NCBI GenBank assembly: GCA_964484785.1
Contig: CAZAFD010000003.1
Span: 1 to 45,606 of the forward strand
Direction: 5' to 3'
From: CAZAFD01 sp964484785
GTDB lineage: Bacteria > Pseudomonadota > Alphaproteobacteria > Rickettsiales > UBA1997
DNA length: 45,606 bases
Shown here: one piece after another, positions 1 to 8,132 of the stretch
Numbering within the stretch: position 1 is the stretch's first letter
Layout of the letters: every line of letters starts with the position of its first letter
Notes under the pieces: generated by a model
Seen by the model: the letters and a program-made list of their open reading frames with translations, nothing else
Told to the model about the DNA's origin: nothing
Database searches by the model: none
Program-made: the position numbers and the translations under genes

Positions 1-1013
1 GTATAACTATTAATACTTCACACGTTGAATACGAAACAGCTAAAAGACACTATGCTCACGTTGACTGTCCAGGACACGCAGACTACGTTAAGAACATGAT
101 TACAGGTGCTGCTCAGATGGATGGTGCTATCTTAGTTGTATCAGCAGCAGATGGTCCAATGCCTCAAACAAGAGAACACATACTATTAGCAAAACAAGTT
201 GGTGTTCCATACATAGTTGTTTATTTGAACAAATGTGATATGGTTGATGATCCAGAGTTGTTAGAGCTTGTTGAGATGGAAGTAAGAGAATTGTTGACTT
301 CATATGGTTTCCCTGGTGATGATACTCCAATAATAAAAGGTTCTGCTTTAAAGGCTCTTGATGGTACAGACGATGAATTAGGAAAGAAATCAGTATTAGC
401 TTTGATGGAAGCTGTTGATGCTTACATACCTGATCCACAAAGACCAATAGATGGATCATTCTTAATGCCTATTGAGGACGTTTTCTCAATATCGGGAAGA
501 GGTACAGTTGTAACTGGTAGAATAGAAAGAGGTACAATAAAAGTTGGAGAGGAAGTTGAAATAGTAGGTTTAAGACCAACTCAAAAGACTACGTGTACTG
601 GTGTAGAAATGTTCAGAAAGTTACTAGACCAAGGACAAGCCGGTGATAACGTAGGTATTCTATTAAGAGGTACAAAGAGAGAAGAAGTAGAAAGAGGACA
701 AATACTTTGTAAGCCAGGTACAGTTAAACCTCACACAAAATTTGAAACAGAAGTTTATATTTTGACAAAAGAAGAAGGTGGAAGACATACTCCATTCTTT
801 AAAAACTACAGACCTCAATTCTATTTTAGAACAACAGACGTTACGGGTTCAGTAACTTTACCAGAAGGCACAGAAATGGTTATGCCAGGTGATAATGTTA
901 GAATAACTGTTGAACTTATTTCCCCAATCGCTATGGAAGAAGGTTTAAGATTCGCTATTCGAGAAGGCGGACACACAGTTGGTGCTGGTGTTGTAAGTAA
1001 AATTATTGAATAA
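1..1013 (+). CDS. tuf: Elongation factor Tu, 5'-truncated by the window edge
   Basis: EF-Tu is the GTPase that delivers aminoacyl-tRNA to the ribosome. The reading frame is open from base 3, so the ATG at 96 is internal; about 336 residues are visible against the usual ~395, and the N-terminal P-loop lies outside the window. The switch II motif DCPGHADYVKNM is encoded at about 62-97, followed by the guanine-specificity motif NKCD and a GSAL motif. Beta-barrel domains II and III follow to a normal C-terminus (GAGVVSKIIE). It lies directly upstream of tRNA-Trp and secE, a common alphaproteobacterial arrangement. Whether this is the only tuf copy cannot be seen. Confidence 0.98.
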   Translation, partial: ITINTSHVEYETAKRHYAHVDCPGHADYVKNMITGAAQMDGAILVVSAADGPMPQTREHILLAKQVGVPYIVVYLNKCDMVDDPELLELVEMEVRELLTSYGFPGDDTPIIKGSALKALDGTDDELGKKSVLALMEAVDAYIPDPQRPIDGSFLMPIEDVFSISGRGTVVTGRIERGTIKVGEEVEIVGLRPTQKTTCTGVEMFRKLLDQGQAGDNVGILLRGTKREEVERGQILCKPGTVKPHTKFETEVYILTKEEGGRHTPFFKNYRPQFYFRTTDVTGSVTLPEGTEMVMPGDNVRITVELISPIAMEEGLRFAIREGGHTVGAGVVSKIIE

Positions 1014-1019
1014 AAATCT

Positions 1020-1042
1020 TTGGCTACTCAAAAGGTAGCCAA
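1020..1042 (+). terminator. Hairpin between tuf and tRNA-Trp (weak terminator or processing signal)
   Basis: An 8-bp perfect stem, TTGGCTAC (1020-1027) with GTAGCCAA (1035-1042), encloses a 7-base loop seven bases after the tuf stop. Only a short, broken T-run follows (GCAAATTT), so it is a poor intrinsic terminator. It may attenuate or protect the tuf 3' end while letting transcription continue into tRNA-Trp and secE, for which no separate promoter is evident. Confidence 0.5.
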
Positions 1043-1050
1043 GCAAATTT

Positions 1051-1125
1051 AGGGGTATAGCTCAGTGGTAGAGCAATGGTCTCCAAAACCATCGGTCGAG
1101 GGTTCAAGTCCTTCTGCCCCTGCCA
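1051..1125 (+). tRNA. trnW: tRNA-Trp (anticodon CCA)
   Basis: The cloverleaf is complete. The acceptor stem AGGGGTA (1051-1057) pairs with TGCCCCT (1115-1121, one G-T pair), then discriminator G and an encoded CCA (1123-1125). The anticodon stem ATGGT/ACCAT encloses the loop CTCCAAA with anticodon CCA at 1083-1085, and the T-loop is TTCAAGT. It sits between tuf and secE, as in many alphaproteobacteria, and is probably excised from the tuf-secE transcript. Confidence 0.97.
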
Positions 1126-1138
1126 AGAATATATTGTT

Positions 1139-1324
1139 ATGAAGCTGATAAAATACTTGAAAGACGTTTTGAAAGAGTGGAAAATGATATCATTTCCCGA
1201 TAGGAGGGACGTGGTATTGACTTCGATCAATATCGTAGTAATAATTTCTATTACAATATTTTTTGTATTTATTACGGATTTTTCAGTATCCAAGATTATA
1301 AAAATGTTATTAGGAATAAGGTAA
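1139..1324 (+). CDS. secE: SecE preprotein translocase subunit
   Basis: SecE is the small essential membrane subunit that stabilises SecY in the SecYEG translocon. The start chosen is ATG 1139, giving 61 residues. The same frame is open back to 1076, but that would place the start inside tRNA-Trp. The protein has the family layout: an amphipathic N-terminal helix (IKYLKDVLKEWKMISFPDRR, the usual lysine-tryptophan-proline-arginine region), then one transmembrane helix at about residues 27-48. The stop overlaps the nusG start by one base (TAATG), which suggests translational coupling. Its length is normal for single-helix SecE. Confidence 0.93.
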   Translation: MKLIKYLKDVLKEWKMISFPDRRDVVLTSINIVVIISITIFFVFITDFSVSKIIKMLLGIR

Positions 1325-1839
1325 TGGACTATAAGTGGTATATAGTTAATGCTACCGCTGGTAGTGAAGTTCAGGTTTGTGCAGAGATTAATAAATTGGC
1401 ACAGACAGACAGTGATATTAAAGAAGCTTTTATTCCTACAAAAAAAGCTTACAAGATCTTAAGAGGAAAAAAAGTTGAAACAGATTTGAAGTTGTTTCCG
1501 GCTTATGTTTTTGTAAATTTGATTTGTAATCATAACACACTAGGAAAAATCAGATCCATATCAAAAGTTAAAGGTTTTCTTGGACCAAAATTCAAACCAG
1601 ATCCAATTTCAGATAGCGATGTTCATGCGCTAAAACAAAAAATGTTGAGTGCAGCCGCTGTAGAAGAAGATATCTACGAGATTGGAGATACTGTTAAAAT
1701 TATCGATGGTCCTTTTGAGGGATTCGTTGGTAATGTAGAATGGTTAGATAAGGACAAAAAAATATTGAAGGTTTCTGTATCTATATTTGGTAGAGCTACC
1801 AGTGTTGATATAGACCGTTCAAAACTAGAAAGAGTTTAA
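1324..1839 (+). CDS. nusG: Transcription termination/antitermination factor NusG
   Basis: NusG binds RNA polymerase, raises processivity and links it to Rho or the ribosome. The 171-residue product is of normal length. Residues 3-105 form the NGN domain, with the opening WYIVNATAGSE and the PAYVFVNL and VKGFLG segments. Residues 116-171 form the KOW domain (GDTVKIIDGPFEGFVGNV). The start overlaps the secE stop by one base, so secE and nusG form a coupled pair at the head of the ribosomal protein and polymerase genes. Confidence 0.97.
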   Translation: MDYKWYIVNATAGSEVQVCAEINKLAQTDSDIKEAFIPTKKAYKILRGKKVETDLKLFPAYVFVNLICNHNTLGKIRSISKVKGFLGPKFKPDPISDSDVHALKQKMLSAAAVEEDIYEIGDTVKIIDGPFEGFVGNVEWLDKDKKILKVSVSIFGRATSVDIDRSKLERV

Positions 1840-1865
1840 TTTATTAATTTTTTGAGAATAAGCAA

Positions 1866-2303
1866 ATGGCTCCTAAAAAAGAGGTAATAGCAACGATTAA
1901 GTTGCAAGTTCCAGTTGGTAAAGCCAATCCAGCACCTCCTATTGGTCCAGCTCTAGGACAAAAGGGTGTTAATATTATGGAATTTTGCAAACAATTCAAT
2001 GCTGTGAAATTTGACTATGAAATGGGTACTCCTATACCAGTAACCATTAGTGTTTATAAGGATAAAAGTTTTACTTTTACCACGAAGCAACCTCCAATGA
2101 CATATTTGATTAAGGACGAAATTAAATTAAAGAGTGGTTCGAAAGCTCCAGGTAAAGATGTAGCAGGTAAAATCAATATGAAGCAATTAGAAAATGTGGC
2201 CAAGAAGAAGTTGTCTGATGTGAATACAAAAGAGCTAGAAGCATGTGTTCAGATGGCTAAGGGTAGTGCTTTATCTATGGGATTAGAAGTAATTGATGAA
2301 TAG
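1866..2303 (+). CDS. rplK: 50S ribosomal protein L11
   Basis: L11 organises the GTPase-associated region of 23S rRNA near the L7/L12 stalk. At 145 residues it is of normal length. The proline-rich N-terminal segment NPAPPIGPALGQKGVNI and the RNA-binding C-terminal domain (PPMTYLIKDEIKLKSGS, residues 76-92) are both evident. It lies 26 bp after nusG and 13 bp before rplA, an operon-like spacing. Confidence 0.98.
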   Translation: MAPKKEVIATIKLQVPVGKANPAPPIGPALGQKGVNIMEFCKQFNAVKFDYEMGTPIPVTISVYKDKSFTFTTKQPPMTYLIKDEIKLKSGSKAPGKDVAGKINMKQLENVAKKKLSDVNTKELEACVQMAKGSALSMGLEVIDE

Positions 2304-2316
2304 GGGGAGATAAAGT

Positions 2317-2991
2317 ATGAAACAAGAGGAAAAAAATACTGTAGAAACATTGCCATTGGTTGCAGCTGTAGAGCGTGTTAAAGAAAATGCAAGCAAAAAA
2401 CCAAGAAAATTTATTGAAACAGTTGATCTAGCTGCAAATCTAAATGTCGATGCTAAACAGTCTAATCAAAATGTTAGAGGAGCAGTAGAATTACCTGCTG
2501 GTTCTGGTAAAACTGTTCGAGTAGTAGTTTTTACTGATAACGAAGATACTCAAAAGCAGGCTCTAGCAGCCGGCGCCATCAAAGCTGGTTTAAATGATCT
2601 AATCTCAGAAATTGAAAATGGTTTCTTAGGATTTGATTATTGTATCGCTACTCCTGATGTCATGAAAAATCTTGGTAAGATCGCTAAGAAATTGGGTCCA
2701 AGAGGTTTAATGCCAAATCCTAAAAATGGGAATATTACCACAGATGTACTTGGTGTAATTAAACAAGTTTTGAAGGGTAAGGTTAACTTCAAAAATGATA
2801 GATATGGAATCGTACATATGAGGGTTGGTAAAATAAATTTCAGCTCCGAGGATTTAATATTAAATATTAAAGCTGTTGTAAATGCCATAAAAGATGCCAA
2901 ACCGGAAGGTCTAAAAGGTAAATACATAAAGAGTATATATTTATCTACCACTATGGGTCCTTCTGTTGCTGTGGATATAGATAATTTGTAA
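2317..2991 (+). CDS. rplA: 50S ribosomal protein L1
   Basis: L1 forms the mobile L1 stalk at the tRNA exit side and in many bacteria represses translation of the rplK-rplA message. The product has 224 residues, close to the usual ~230. The diagnostic central segment LGPRGLMPNPKNGNIT is present, and the C-terminus (YLSTTMGPSVAVD) is typical. The first ~30 residues are lysine-rich and less conserved. A purine-rich ribosome-binding site (GGGGGAG, 2303-2309) lies 7 bp before the ATG. Confidence 0.98.
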   Translation: MKQEEKNTVETLPLVAAVERVKENASKKPRKFIETVDLAANLNVDAKQSNQNVRGAVELPAGSGKTVRVVVFTDNEDTQKQALAAGAIKAGLNDLISEIENGFLGFDYCIATPDVMKNLGKIAKKLGPRGLMPNPKNGNITTDVLGVIKQVLKGKVNFKNDRYGIVHMRVGKINFSSEDLILNIKAVVNAIKDAKPEGLKGKYIKSIYLSTTMGPSVAVDIDNL

Positions 2992-3007
2992 TAAAGGCAG
3001 AAGTAAA

Positions 3008-3484
3008 ATGTTTAATGCAAAAAAAGTAGATTCTGTAAATCTAGCTAAAAAGATTCTTGAGAAGGACGCTATAATTATAGTGCAATATAAGGGTGTTACT
3101 TCGCAAGAGATGAATGACCTTAGAATTTCTCTAAAAGATAAAAATGCCAACATTAAGATTTTAAAAAATAATCTTGTAAAAAAAGCTATAGGCGATTCTG
3201 ACTATGCTTTCCTAAAAGATTATCTCACAGAACAGGTGGCTATTTCATATGGAGAAGATGCTATAGCTTTAGCAAATATCTTGATAAATTGTGCAAAGGA
3301 TAATGAAAAGTTAAAAATTCAAGCCGGCTGCTTGAATGGTAAAATTATTGATTTTGCTGCTATTGAAGCTTTAGCTAAATTAGGTTCTGTTGACGATGTA
3401 AGAGCTAGATTCGTTAGTGTATTAAAGGCTGCTGGATCAAAACTTGTAAGAGTTTTCGATGCATACTGTAAAAAACAAGCCTAG
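3008..3484 (+). CDS. rplJ: 50S ribosomal protein L10
   Basis: L10 anchors the L7/L12 dimers to 23S rRNA. At 158 residues it is slightly shorter than the E. coli protein. The N-terminal rRNA-binding domain (DLRISLKDKNANIKILKNNL, residues 38-57) is clear, and the C-terminal helix that binds L12 dimers spans roughly residues 125-155. It lies 16 bp after rplA and 32 bp before rplL, the standard order. Confidence 0.96.
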   Translation: MFNAKKVDSVNLAKKILEKDAIIIVQYKGVTSQEMNDLRISLKDKNANIKILKNNLVKKAIGDSDYAFLKDYLTEQVAISYGEDAIALANILINCAKDNEKLKIQAGCLNGKIIDFAAIEALAKLGSVDDVRARFVSVLKAAGSKLVRVFDAYCKKQA

Positions 3485-3516
3485 ATTTTATTAAATTTAA
3501 ATTAAAAGGTTAAAAA

Positions 3517-3888
3517 ATGTCTGAGAAATTAGAAAAGATTTGTGAAGAATTATCCAGTTTGACTACTATAGAAATTGCAGACTTGTCAAAACTTCTAGAG
3601 GAAAAATGGGGTGTTAGTGCTGCTGCTGTTGTAGCTGCTGGCCCTGCAGCTGCTGGAGCCGCTGCTGTTGAAGAAAAAACAGATTTTACTGTAACTTTAG
3701 AGGCTGCTGGTGATAATAAAATCAACGTTATTAAAGAAATCAGAGCTATTACAGGTCTAGGTTTGAAAGAGGCTAAAGACCTAGTTGATGGAGCTCCAAA
3801 GGTTGTTAAAGAATCCGCTCCAAAGGCTGATGCAGAAGCAATAAAGGCAAAACTAGAAGCAGTAGGTGCGACAGTTAAATTATCTTAA
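3517..3888 (+). CDS. rplL: 50S ribosomal protein L7/L12
   Basis: L7/L12 is the multicopy stalk protein that recruits translational GTPases. Its 123 residues comprise an N-terminal dimerisation domain (1-30), an alanine-rich hinge (residues 34-52) and the C-terminal factor-binding domain (EFs bind near INVIKEIRAITGLGLKEAKDLV, positions 68-89). The gene is followed by a hairpin that may lower transcription into rpoB relative to the ribosomal genes. Confidence 0.98.
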   Translation: MSEKLEKICEELSSLTTIEIADLSKLLEEKWGVSAAAVVAAGPAAAGAAAVEEKTDFTVTLEAAGDNKINVIKEIRAITGLGLKEAKDLVDGAPKVVKESAPKADAEAIKAKLEAVGATVKLS

Positions 3889-3918
3889 TTTTTAATTATT
3901 TAAGGTTTATTTTAAAAG

Positions 3919-3945
3919 CTCAACTTTTAAGTTGAGACTTTTTGC
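3919..3945 (+). terminator. Attenuator-like hairpin between rplL and rpoB
   Basis: The perfect 8-bp stem CTCAACTT (3919-3926) with AAGTTGAG (3929-3936) has a 2-base centre and is followed by ACTTTTTG. It lies in the 89-bp gap between rplL and rpoB. In many bacteria a partial terminator here lets ribosomal protein expression exceed that of polymerase, so read-through is expected rather than full termination (inference). Confidence 0.7.
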
Positions 3946-3977
3946 GTTATTGAGATATTTTTAATAAAAAAGGTACT

Positions 3978-6900
3978 ATGGTGAAAGGTGTTGGACATTT
4001 TGATCATACAATGAGAAGAGGATTTACAGATCGAGAAGATGAGCAATATATTCCAGATCTCGTTTTTTTGCAGAAAGAATCTTTTAGCTCATTTATATGT
4101 TTAGACAATAATGATGATAAACGAAGGGAAAGTTCCAAGTTACAAGAGGTGTTCAAAGCCTTTTTTCCTATTCATGATAACAATAAGAATGCTATACTGG
4201 AATTTGTAAAGTATAGAGTTGGCGAGACTAGATATACTGCGAAAGAGTGTTTAGATTCTGGTAGGACTTACTGTATCCCATTGTATGCAAGTCTTAGATT
4301 AATAGTACTAGATAAGGACGAGGAGGATAGTAATAAAACTGAAATAAGAGCAATTAAAGATCAGGAAGTGTTCTTATGTGATGTACCATTGATGACAGAT
4401 AGTGGAAGTTTTATCATAAATGGCGTAGAAAGAGTTGTGGTTTCTCAAATGAGAAGAGCACCAGGTGTCTTTTTTGATAGTGAAGATGCAAAACTCTTTA
4501 ACGGTAAGAATTATACAGCTAAGATAATTCCATTATCAGGTTCTTGGATAGATTTTGAGTTTGATAGCAAGGATATTCTTTATTTTAGAATAGATAAAAA
4601 AAGAAAGTTGCCAGTAAGTTCTTTCTTCAAGATCTTAAAAATGAGCACCAGTGATGTACTAAAATATTTTTATAAAGATGCCAAGTTAATACTAAAACAA
4701 AATGATTGGGTGTCTAAGTTTAATTACGATGGTATTATTGGTAAAAACTTTGAATATGATATAGTTGATGCCAAGACAGCAGAGATTGTTATACCTAAAA
4801 ATAGAAAAATAACCAAAAGGTTGGTATCTCAATTAAAAGATAAGGGTTTTGAAGAGTTTATAGTTAACAAGGAATATGTGAGTTCCTATGTTTTAGTAAA
4901 TGACGTTATAGACAATACTACTGGAGAAGTTTTATATCCTACCGGCACTACCCTAGATGAAGACAAGTTAAACTTGCTCAAAACTATGCATATTAATGAG
5001 GTAGAAATAGTTAATCCAGAAAATTCTGAAATAGGTCCATATATTTTCAATACCATAGTAAGCGATAGAAATACAACCACAGAAAGTTCATTTATTGATT
5101 TATATAAATCCATAAAAATTGGCGAAGAACCATCATCTTTTGAAAGCGCTGAAAAGTTTATAAATAACATGCTTTTCTCAAATAAATACAACTTATCAGA
5201 AGTTGGAAGAATGAAGGCTAATTATAGACTTGGAATAGATGTACCATTAGATGTTGTGCACCTAACCAAAGAAGATATCTTATCTACAGTCAAGATTTTG
5301 TCTAAAATTAAACATAATGATGAGAAGACTGACGATATAGATAACCTTATGAACAGAAGACTAAGAGCTTCTGGAGAATTAATTGAAGCGCAATTCCGAA
5401 GTGGTATGGCTCGTCTTGAAAAAGGTATTATAGATAAGTTGAACATTACAGATCCAGAAACCGTGATGCCTCAGAACTTGATTAATTCAAAACCTTTGAT
5501 AACAGCTTTAAGTGACTTTTTTGCTACATCACAGTTATCTCAATTTATGGACCAGACCAACCCATTATCTGAGATAGGTCATAAGAGAAGAATTTCTGCT
5601 TTAGGTCCTGGTGGTTTAACAAGAGATAGGGCTGGTTTTGAGGTGAGAGACGTACATCCTACTCATTACGGACGTCTATGTCCTTTAGAATCTCCAGATG
5701 GAGCAAATATTGGTCTTATTAACAGTCTGGCTTTATATGCAAGAATTAATAAATATGGCTTTATAGAAACTCCATATAGAAAAGTTAATAATGGTGTGGT
5801 TTCTAATGATATAGTGTATCTTTCTGCCATAGAAGAATCTGGTTTTGTGGTAGCTCAGTCTAATATTAGAATAGATGAGAACGGTAAGATATTAGATGAT
5901 TTGATAGCCTGTAGAAAAGATGGCGAAACTTTAATGTTAGCTCCCGATAATGTAAACTTTATCGATATTTCACCAAAACAATTAATTTCAGTAGCAACAA
6001 ATTTAGTGCCATTTATAGAGAATAATGACTCTAAAAGGTCAACCATGGGTGCAAACATGATGAAACAGGCTGTGCCTGTTATAAAAACAGAAGTACCTTT
6101 GGTTGGTACTGGTATGGAGAAGATAGTTGCTATGAATTCGACTTCTGCTTTACGATCAAAGGTAGCTGGTGTAGTGAAGTATGTAGATTCTCAAAAGATT
6201 GTTATGCAATATAATGATCCTAAGAAAAAGGCAATTCCACAGGTTTGTACTTATAAGTTAAATAAAAACATAAGGACTAACAGTGATACTATTATAAATC
6301 AGTATCCTATTGTGGACGAGGGGCAAGAAATTAGCGCTAATCAGATAATAGCTAATAGTCAAAGTATTACAGATGGGGAATTAGCCTTGGGTCGAAATGC
6401 CTTGATAGCTTTTTCTACTTGGGATGGATACAATTATGAAGATGCTGTATTAATCTCAGAAAGATTAGTGAGAGAAGATGCATTTACTTCTATTCATTTG
6501 GAAGAATTTGAAATTGATGCTCGTGATACAAGAATTGGTCCGGAGGAGATTACTAGAGATATTCCTAATGTAAGCGAAGAGGCTCTAAAAAAACTGGATG
6601 AAACTGGTATAATCTATATTGGCGCACATGTTAAAGCTGGAGATATATTAGTTGGTAAAACTACTCCAAAGAGTGAAGCACCTATGACCCCAGAAGAAAA
6701 ACTCTTAAAAGTTATTTTTGGGGAAAAGTCCATGGATGTTAAAGATTCTTCTTTATATGTTCCACCTAGTGTTGTATCTGGTACAGTAGTTGATGTGAAG
6801 GTATATACTAGAAATGGTTTAGATAAAGACCAAAGAGCTGTTTATATAGATACTTGTAAAATTGAAGAACTAGCTAGAGATAAGAATAGGGAGATTTCTT

Positions 6901-8072
6901 TATTAAGAAAATCGCTTAGAGAGACCCTCAAGCCAATTTTATTAAATGAAGAGCTAGACAAGAATCTTACTAAAAAAGCTAAAAAGGGAGTTATTCTAGA
7001 CGAGGAAACAATAGATGATATTCCAGACAGCTTATTCCATAAAGTACAAGTGGTTAATCCAGATAAAATTGAAACTATAGAAAAAATTGAAAAAGAGTTT
7101 AGAGATGTAGTCAATAAGATTGAAAAAAAGTTTGAGACAGATTCTGTTAAGGTCAAGGAAGGAGATGAATTACCACAGGGTACTTTGAAAAAAATAAAGA
7201 TTATAATAGCTACAAAACAGAAGTTGCAAGCCGGTGATAAGATGTCGGCTAGACACGGTAACAAAGGTGTAATTTCTAGAGTATTACCTGTAGAAGATAT
7301 GCCGTATATGGATGATGGTACACCTATTGATATATTATTAAGTCCTCTAGGTATTCCATCAAGAATGAATATAGGGCAGGTACTAGAAACTCACTTAGGT
7401 TGGGCTTCTGTTGAATTGGGTAAACAGATCGCTGGTCTGTTAGATTCTATAGACAGTAAAAAAGCTTTACATATCCGGGAAAAATTGTTGAGGATCTATA
7501 CACGAAATAAAGAACAAGAGTATATCAAATCTCTTTCAGATGAGATGCTAATAGAATTTGCAGAGAAATTAAGAAAAGGAGTTCCATTTGCGACAGGTGC
7601 TTTTGACTGTATTAAGATAGATGAATTAGAAAGCATTATGGAAGAGGCTGGTATACCTAAGAGTGGACAAATTAAATTGATAGATGGTAGAACAGGCGAG
7701 TACTTTGATAGGCCTTCTACGGTTGGTTATATGTATATGTTAAAATTAAACCACCTTGTAGATAATAAGATTCACGCGCGTTCTATTGGTCCTTATAGTT
7801 TAATTACTCAACAGCCTCTAGGTGGTAAATCGCATTTTGGTGGACAGAGATTCGGAGAAATGGAATGTTGGGCTTTACAGGCATATGGTGCTGCACATAC
7901 ATTACAAGAAATGTTAACAGTGAAGTCTGATGATGTTGTTGGCAGGGTTAGAATTTATGAATCTATAATACAAGGCAATCAGAACTTTACATGTGGTTTA
8001 CCTGAATCCTTTAATGTGATGGTTAAAGAAGTAAGGTCCTTAGGTTTAAACCTTGAGCTTATGAAAGAATAG
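3978..8072 (+). CDS. rpoB: DNA-directed RNA polymerase subunit beta
   Basis: This is the beta subunit of RNA polymerase, forming one side of the catalytic cleft. At 1,364 residues it is close to the E. coli length. The rifampicin-binding cluster lies near residues 513-545 (SQLSQFMDQTNPLSEIGHKR, then RISALGPGGL) and carries the Asp, His and Ser of the common resistance positions in their sensitive forms. The C-terminal region includes SARHGNKGV and GGQRFGEMECWALQAYGA, typical of beta. A start ATG at 3978 is preceded by AAAAGG. rpoC follows after 60 bp without an obvious terminator. Confidence 0.99.
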   Translation: MVKGVGHFDHTMRRGFTDREDEQYIPDLVFLQKESFSSFICLDNNDDKRRESSKLQEVFKAFFPIHDNNKNAILEFVKYRVGETRYTAKECLDSGRTYCIPLYASLRLIVLDKDEEDSNKTEIRAIKDQEVFLCDVPLMTDSGSFIINGVERVVVSQMRRAPGVFFDSEDAKLFNGKNYTAKIIPLSGSWIDFEFDSKDILYFRIDKKRKLPVSSFFKILKMSTSDVLKYFYKDAKLILKQNDWVSKFNYDGIIGKNFEYDIVDAKTAEIVIPKNRKITKRLVSQLKDKGFEEFIVNKEYVSSYVLVNDVIDNTTGEVLYPTGTTLDEDKLNLLKTMHINEVEIVNPENSEIGPYIFNTIVSDRNTTTESSFIDLYKSIKIGEEPSSFESAEKFINNMLFSNKYNLSEVGRMKANYRLGIDVPLDVVHLTKEDILSTVKILSKIKHNDEKTDDIDNLMNRRLRASGELIEAQFRSGMARLEKGIIDKLNITDPETVMPQNLINSKPLITALSDFFATSQLSQFMDQTNPLSEIGHKRRISALGPGGLTRDRAGFEVRDVHPTHYGRLCPLESPDGANIGLINSLALYARINKYGFIETPYRKVNNGVVSNDIVYLSAIEESGFVVAQSNIRIDENGKILDDLIACRKDGETLMLAPDNVNFIDISPKQLISVATNLVPFIENNDSKRSTMGANMMKQAVPVIKTEVPLVGTGMEKIVAMNSTSALRSKVAGVVKYVDSQKIVMQYNDPKKKAIPQVCTYKLNKNIRTNSDTIINQYPIVDEGQEISANQIIANSQSITDGELALGRNALIAFSTWDGYNYEDAVLISERLVREDAFTSIHLEEFEIDARDTRIGPEEITRDIPNVSEEALKKLDETGIIYIGAHVKAGDILVGKTTPKSEAPMTPEEKLLKVIFGEKSMDVKDSSLYVPPSVVSGTVVDVKVYTRNGLDKDQRAVYIDTCKIEELARDKNREISLLRKSLRETLKPILLNEELDKNLTKKAKKGVILDEETIDDIPDSLFHKVQVVNPDKIETIEKIEKEFRDVVNKIEKKFETDSVKVKEGDELPQGTLKKIKIIIATKQKLQAGDKMSARHGNKGVISRVLPVEDMPYMDDGTPIDILLSPLGIPSRMNIGQVLETHLGWASVELGKQIAGLLDSIDSKKALHIREKLLRIYTRNKEQEYIKSLSDEMLIEFAEKLRKGVPFATGAFDCIKIDELESIMEEAGIPKSGQIKLIDGRTGEYFDRPSTVGYMYMLKLNHLVDNKIHARSIGPYSLITQQPLGGKSHFGGQRFGEMECWALQAYGAAHTLQEMLTVKSDDVVGRVRIYESIIQGNQNFTCGLPESFNVMVKEVRSLGLNLELMKE

Positions 8073-8132
8073 TTTTTATGCTGTGTAGGCTATTTAGTTT
8101 ATATAATTTAATTAAATAAAAAAAGTAAAAAT

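Noticed and set aside
96..1013. ATG at 96 as the start of tuf
   Set aside because: The frame is open to base 3 and encodes conserved EF-Tu residues before it, so the gene is cut by the window edge.
1076..1138. secE beginning at 1076
   Set aside because: That start lies inside tRNA-Trp; the ATG at 1139 gives a normal SecE.
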